Part shown: positions 44,715 through 44,903 of the stretch, one piece after another | How the letters are laid out: each line of letters begins with the position of its first letter | Position numbering within the stretch: the first letter of the stretch is position 1 | NCBI GenBank assembly: GCA_027076405.1 | Contig: JALTJN010000399.1 | Location: 1-44,903, forward strand | Direction of reading: 5' to 3' | DNA from: Chromatiales bacterium | GTDB taxonomy: Bacteria; Pseudomonadota; Gammaproteobacteria; UBA6429 | DNA length: 44,903 nucleotides | Translations under genes and position numbers: made by a program | Notes under the pieces: generated by a model | What the model saw: the letters and a program-made list of their open reading frames with translations, nothing else | The model's database searches: none | What the model was told of the DNA's origin: nothing

Positions 44715-44762
44715 TTACCGTGAATTATTCGTTGATATTATCATTTAATAAGAAATCTTACA
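44705..44762 (-). repeat. Right transposon end: terminal inverted repeat and putative TnsB sites
   Basis: The terminus reads TGTAAGATTTCTT on the minus strand, matching the left end in 12 of 13 positions. The core TAAATGATAAT occurs at 44707-44717 and 44737-44747 (as ATTATCATTTA), 30 bp apart. The inner copy overlaps the tnsA start codon. Confidence 0.85.
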
Positions 44763-44767
44763 GTGGT
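44763..44767. repeat. Target-site duplication, right copy (GTGGT)
   Basis: Same five bases as 116-120, directly after the terminal TCTTACA. Confidence 0.95.
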
Positions 44768-44903
44768 GGATCAAACCCCAAACCTGGCGAAATTTCACTG
44801 GCACACAATGGCGTGCTGTTTTTAGATGAGTTAACCGAATTCGATCGACACACATTAGACGTGTTACGCGAGCCATTAGAAACCGGCAGCATTACCATTT
44901 CAA
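44763..44903 (+). pseudogene. comM: comM (yifB) right fragment
   Basis: The frame reads [21 protein letters not shown], then [20 protein letters not shown], the Walker B region of the ComM AAA+ domain. It continues directly from the left fragment after removal of the element. The gene runs off the window. It has no start of its own and is not expected to be translated as an active protein. Confidence 0.94.

Larger units (their letters stand above)
121..44762. mobile_element. Tn7-like transposon inserted in comM (Tn6022/AbaR-type target)
   Basis: The 44,642-bp element is bounded by TGTAAGA...TCTTACA ends and a 5-bp GTGGT duplication. It carries tnsA, tnsB, tnsC and a tniQ/tnsD-type gene at its right end and a TnsE-like gene at its left end. 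Cargo fills the space between. comM insertion is established for the Tn6022 family, including the AbaR islands of Acinetobacter. No antibiotic-resistance gene is visible. The cargo is competition and defence genes. Confidence 0.96.

Noticed and set aside
1..44903. A CRISPR array or Cas genes, sometimes found in Tn7-like elements
   Set aside because: No regularly spaced repeats and no Cas-like protein were found. The only tandem repeats are the transposon-end sites and (TACAT)4.

Overview
The window is one Tn7-like transposon, about 44.6 kb long, sitting inside a chromosomal comM (yifB) gene. The left flank (1-120) and right flank (44763-44903) are two halves of the same ComM AAA+ domain. They rejoin in frame (ALVGG | GGSNPKPGE) once the element and one 5-bp duplication, GTGGT, are removed. 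The element starts TGTAAGA and ends TCTTACA, and repeated AAATGATAAT motifs lie just inside both ends. comM is the known target of the Tn6022/AbaR branch of Tn7-like elements. AT-rich DNA, the ComM sequence and the cargo types suggest a gammaproteobacterium, but I cannot name the genus.

Transposition module. The right end (39672-44714, minus strand) carries tnsA, tnsB, tnsC and a tniQ/tnsD-type targeting gene as one operon. The left end (201-2087, plus strand) carries a TnsE-like protein, recognised by an ordered set of C-terminal motifs, about 37 kb from the other tns genes.

Left cargo (2.2-16.4 kb). An AHH-nuclease/immunity pair is flanked by a second copy of the tnsE 3' tail. Next is a two-partner-secretion locus in which transporter (tpsB) and exoprotein (tpsA, 1785 aa) are separated by a CobB-type sirtuin, an alpha/beta hydrolase with a small membrane protein, two small unknown genes and a lipoprotein. 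An exported metallo-beta-lactamase-fold protein follows.

Central cargo (16.5-27.8 kb). This is the defence-like core. dndBCDE (DNA phosphorothioation) runs rightward, followed by a 126-aa protein, a ParA-like ATPase and a 134-aa protein. No dndFGH is present. Running the other way from the same intergenic region is a compact three-gene operon: a GIY-YIG-like protein, a 658-aa DGQHR-domain protein (same motif as DndB) and a protein with a HEPN-like R-x6-H motif. This divergent pair is the best candidate for an undescribed phosphorothioate-linked or stand-alone defence system. A frameshifted third immunity gene lies beside it.

Right cargo (27.8-39.4 kb). It holds an IS256-family insertion with 8-bp duplications, a 1177-aa SF1 (Upf1-like) helicase, two paralogous metallophosphoesterases with an unknown gene and a convincing small-RNA gene between them, a membrane protein divergent from an XRE regulator with twin palindromic operators, and a second AHH/immunity pair beside tniQ. 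The layout suggests modular capture of defence and competition genes, with toxin/immunity pairs close to both transposition modules.
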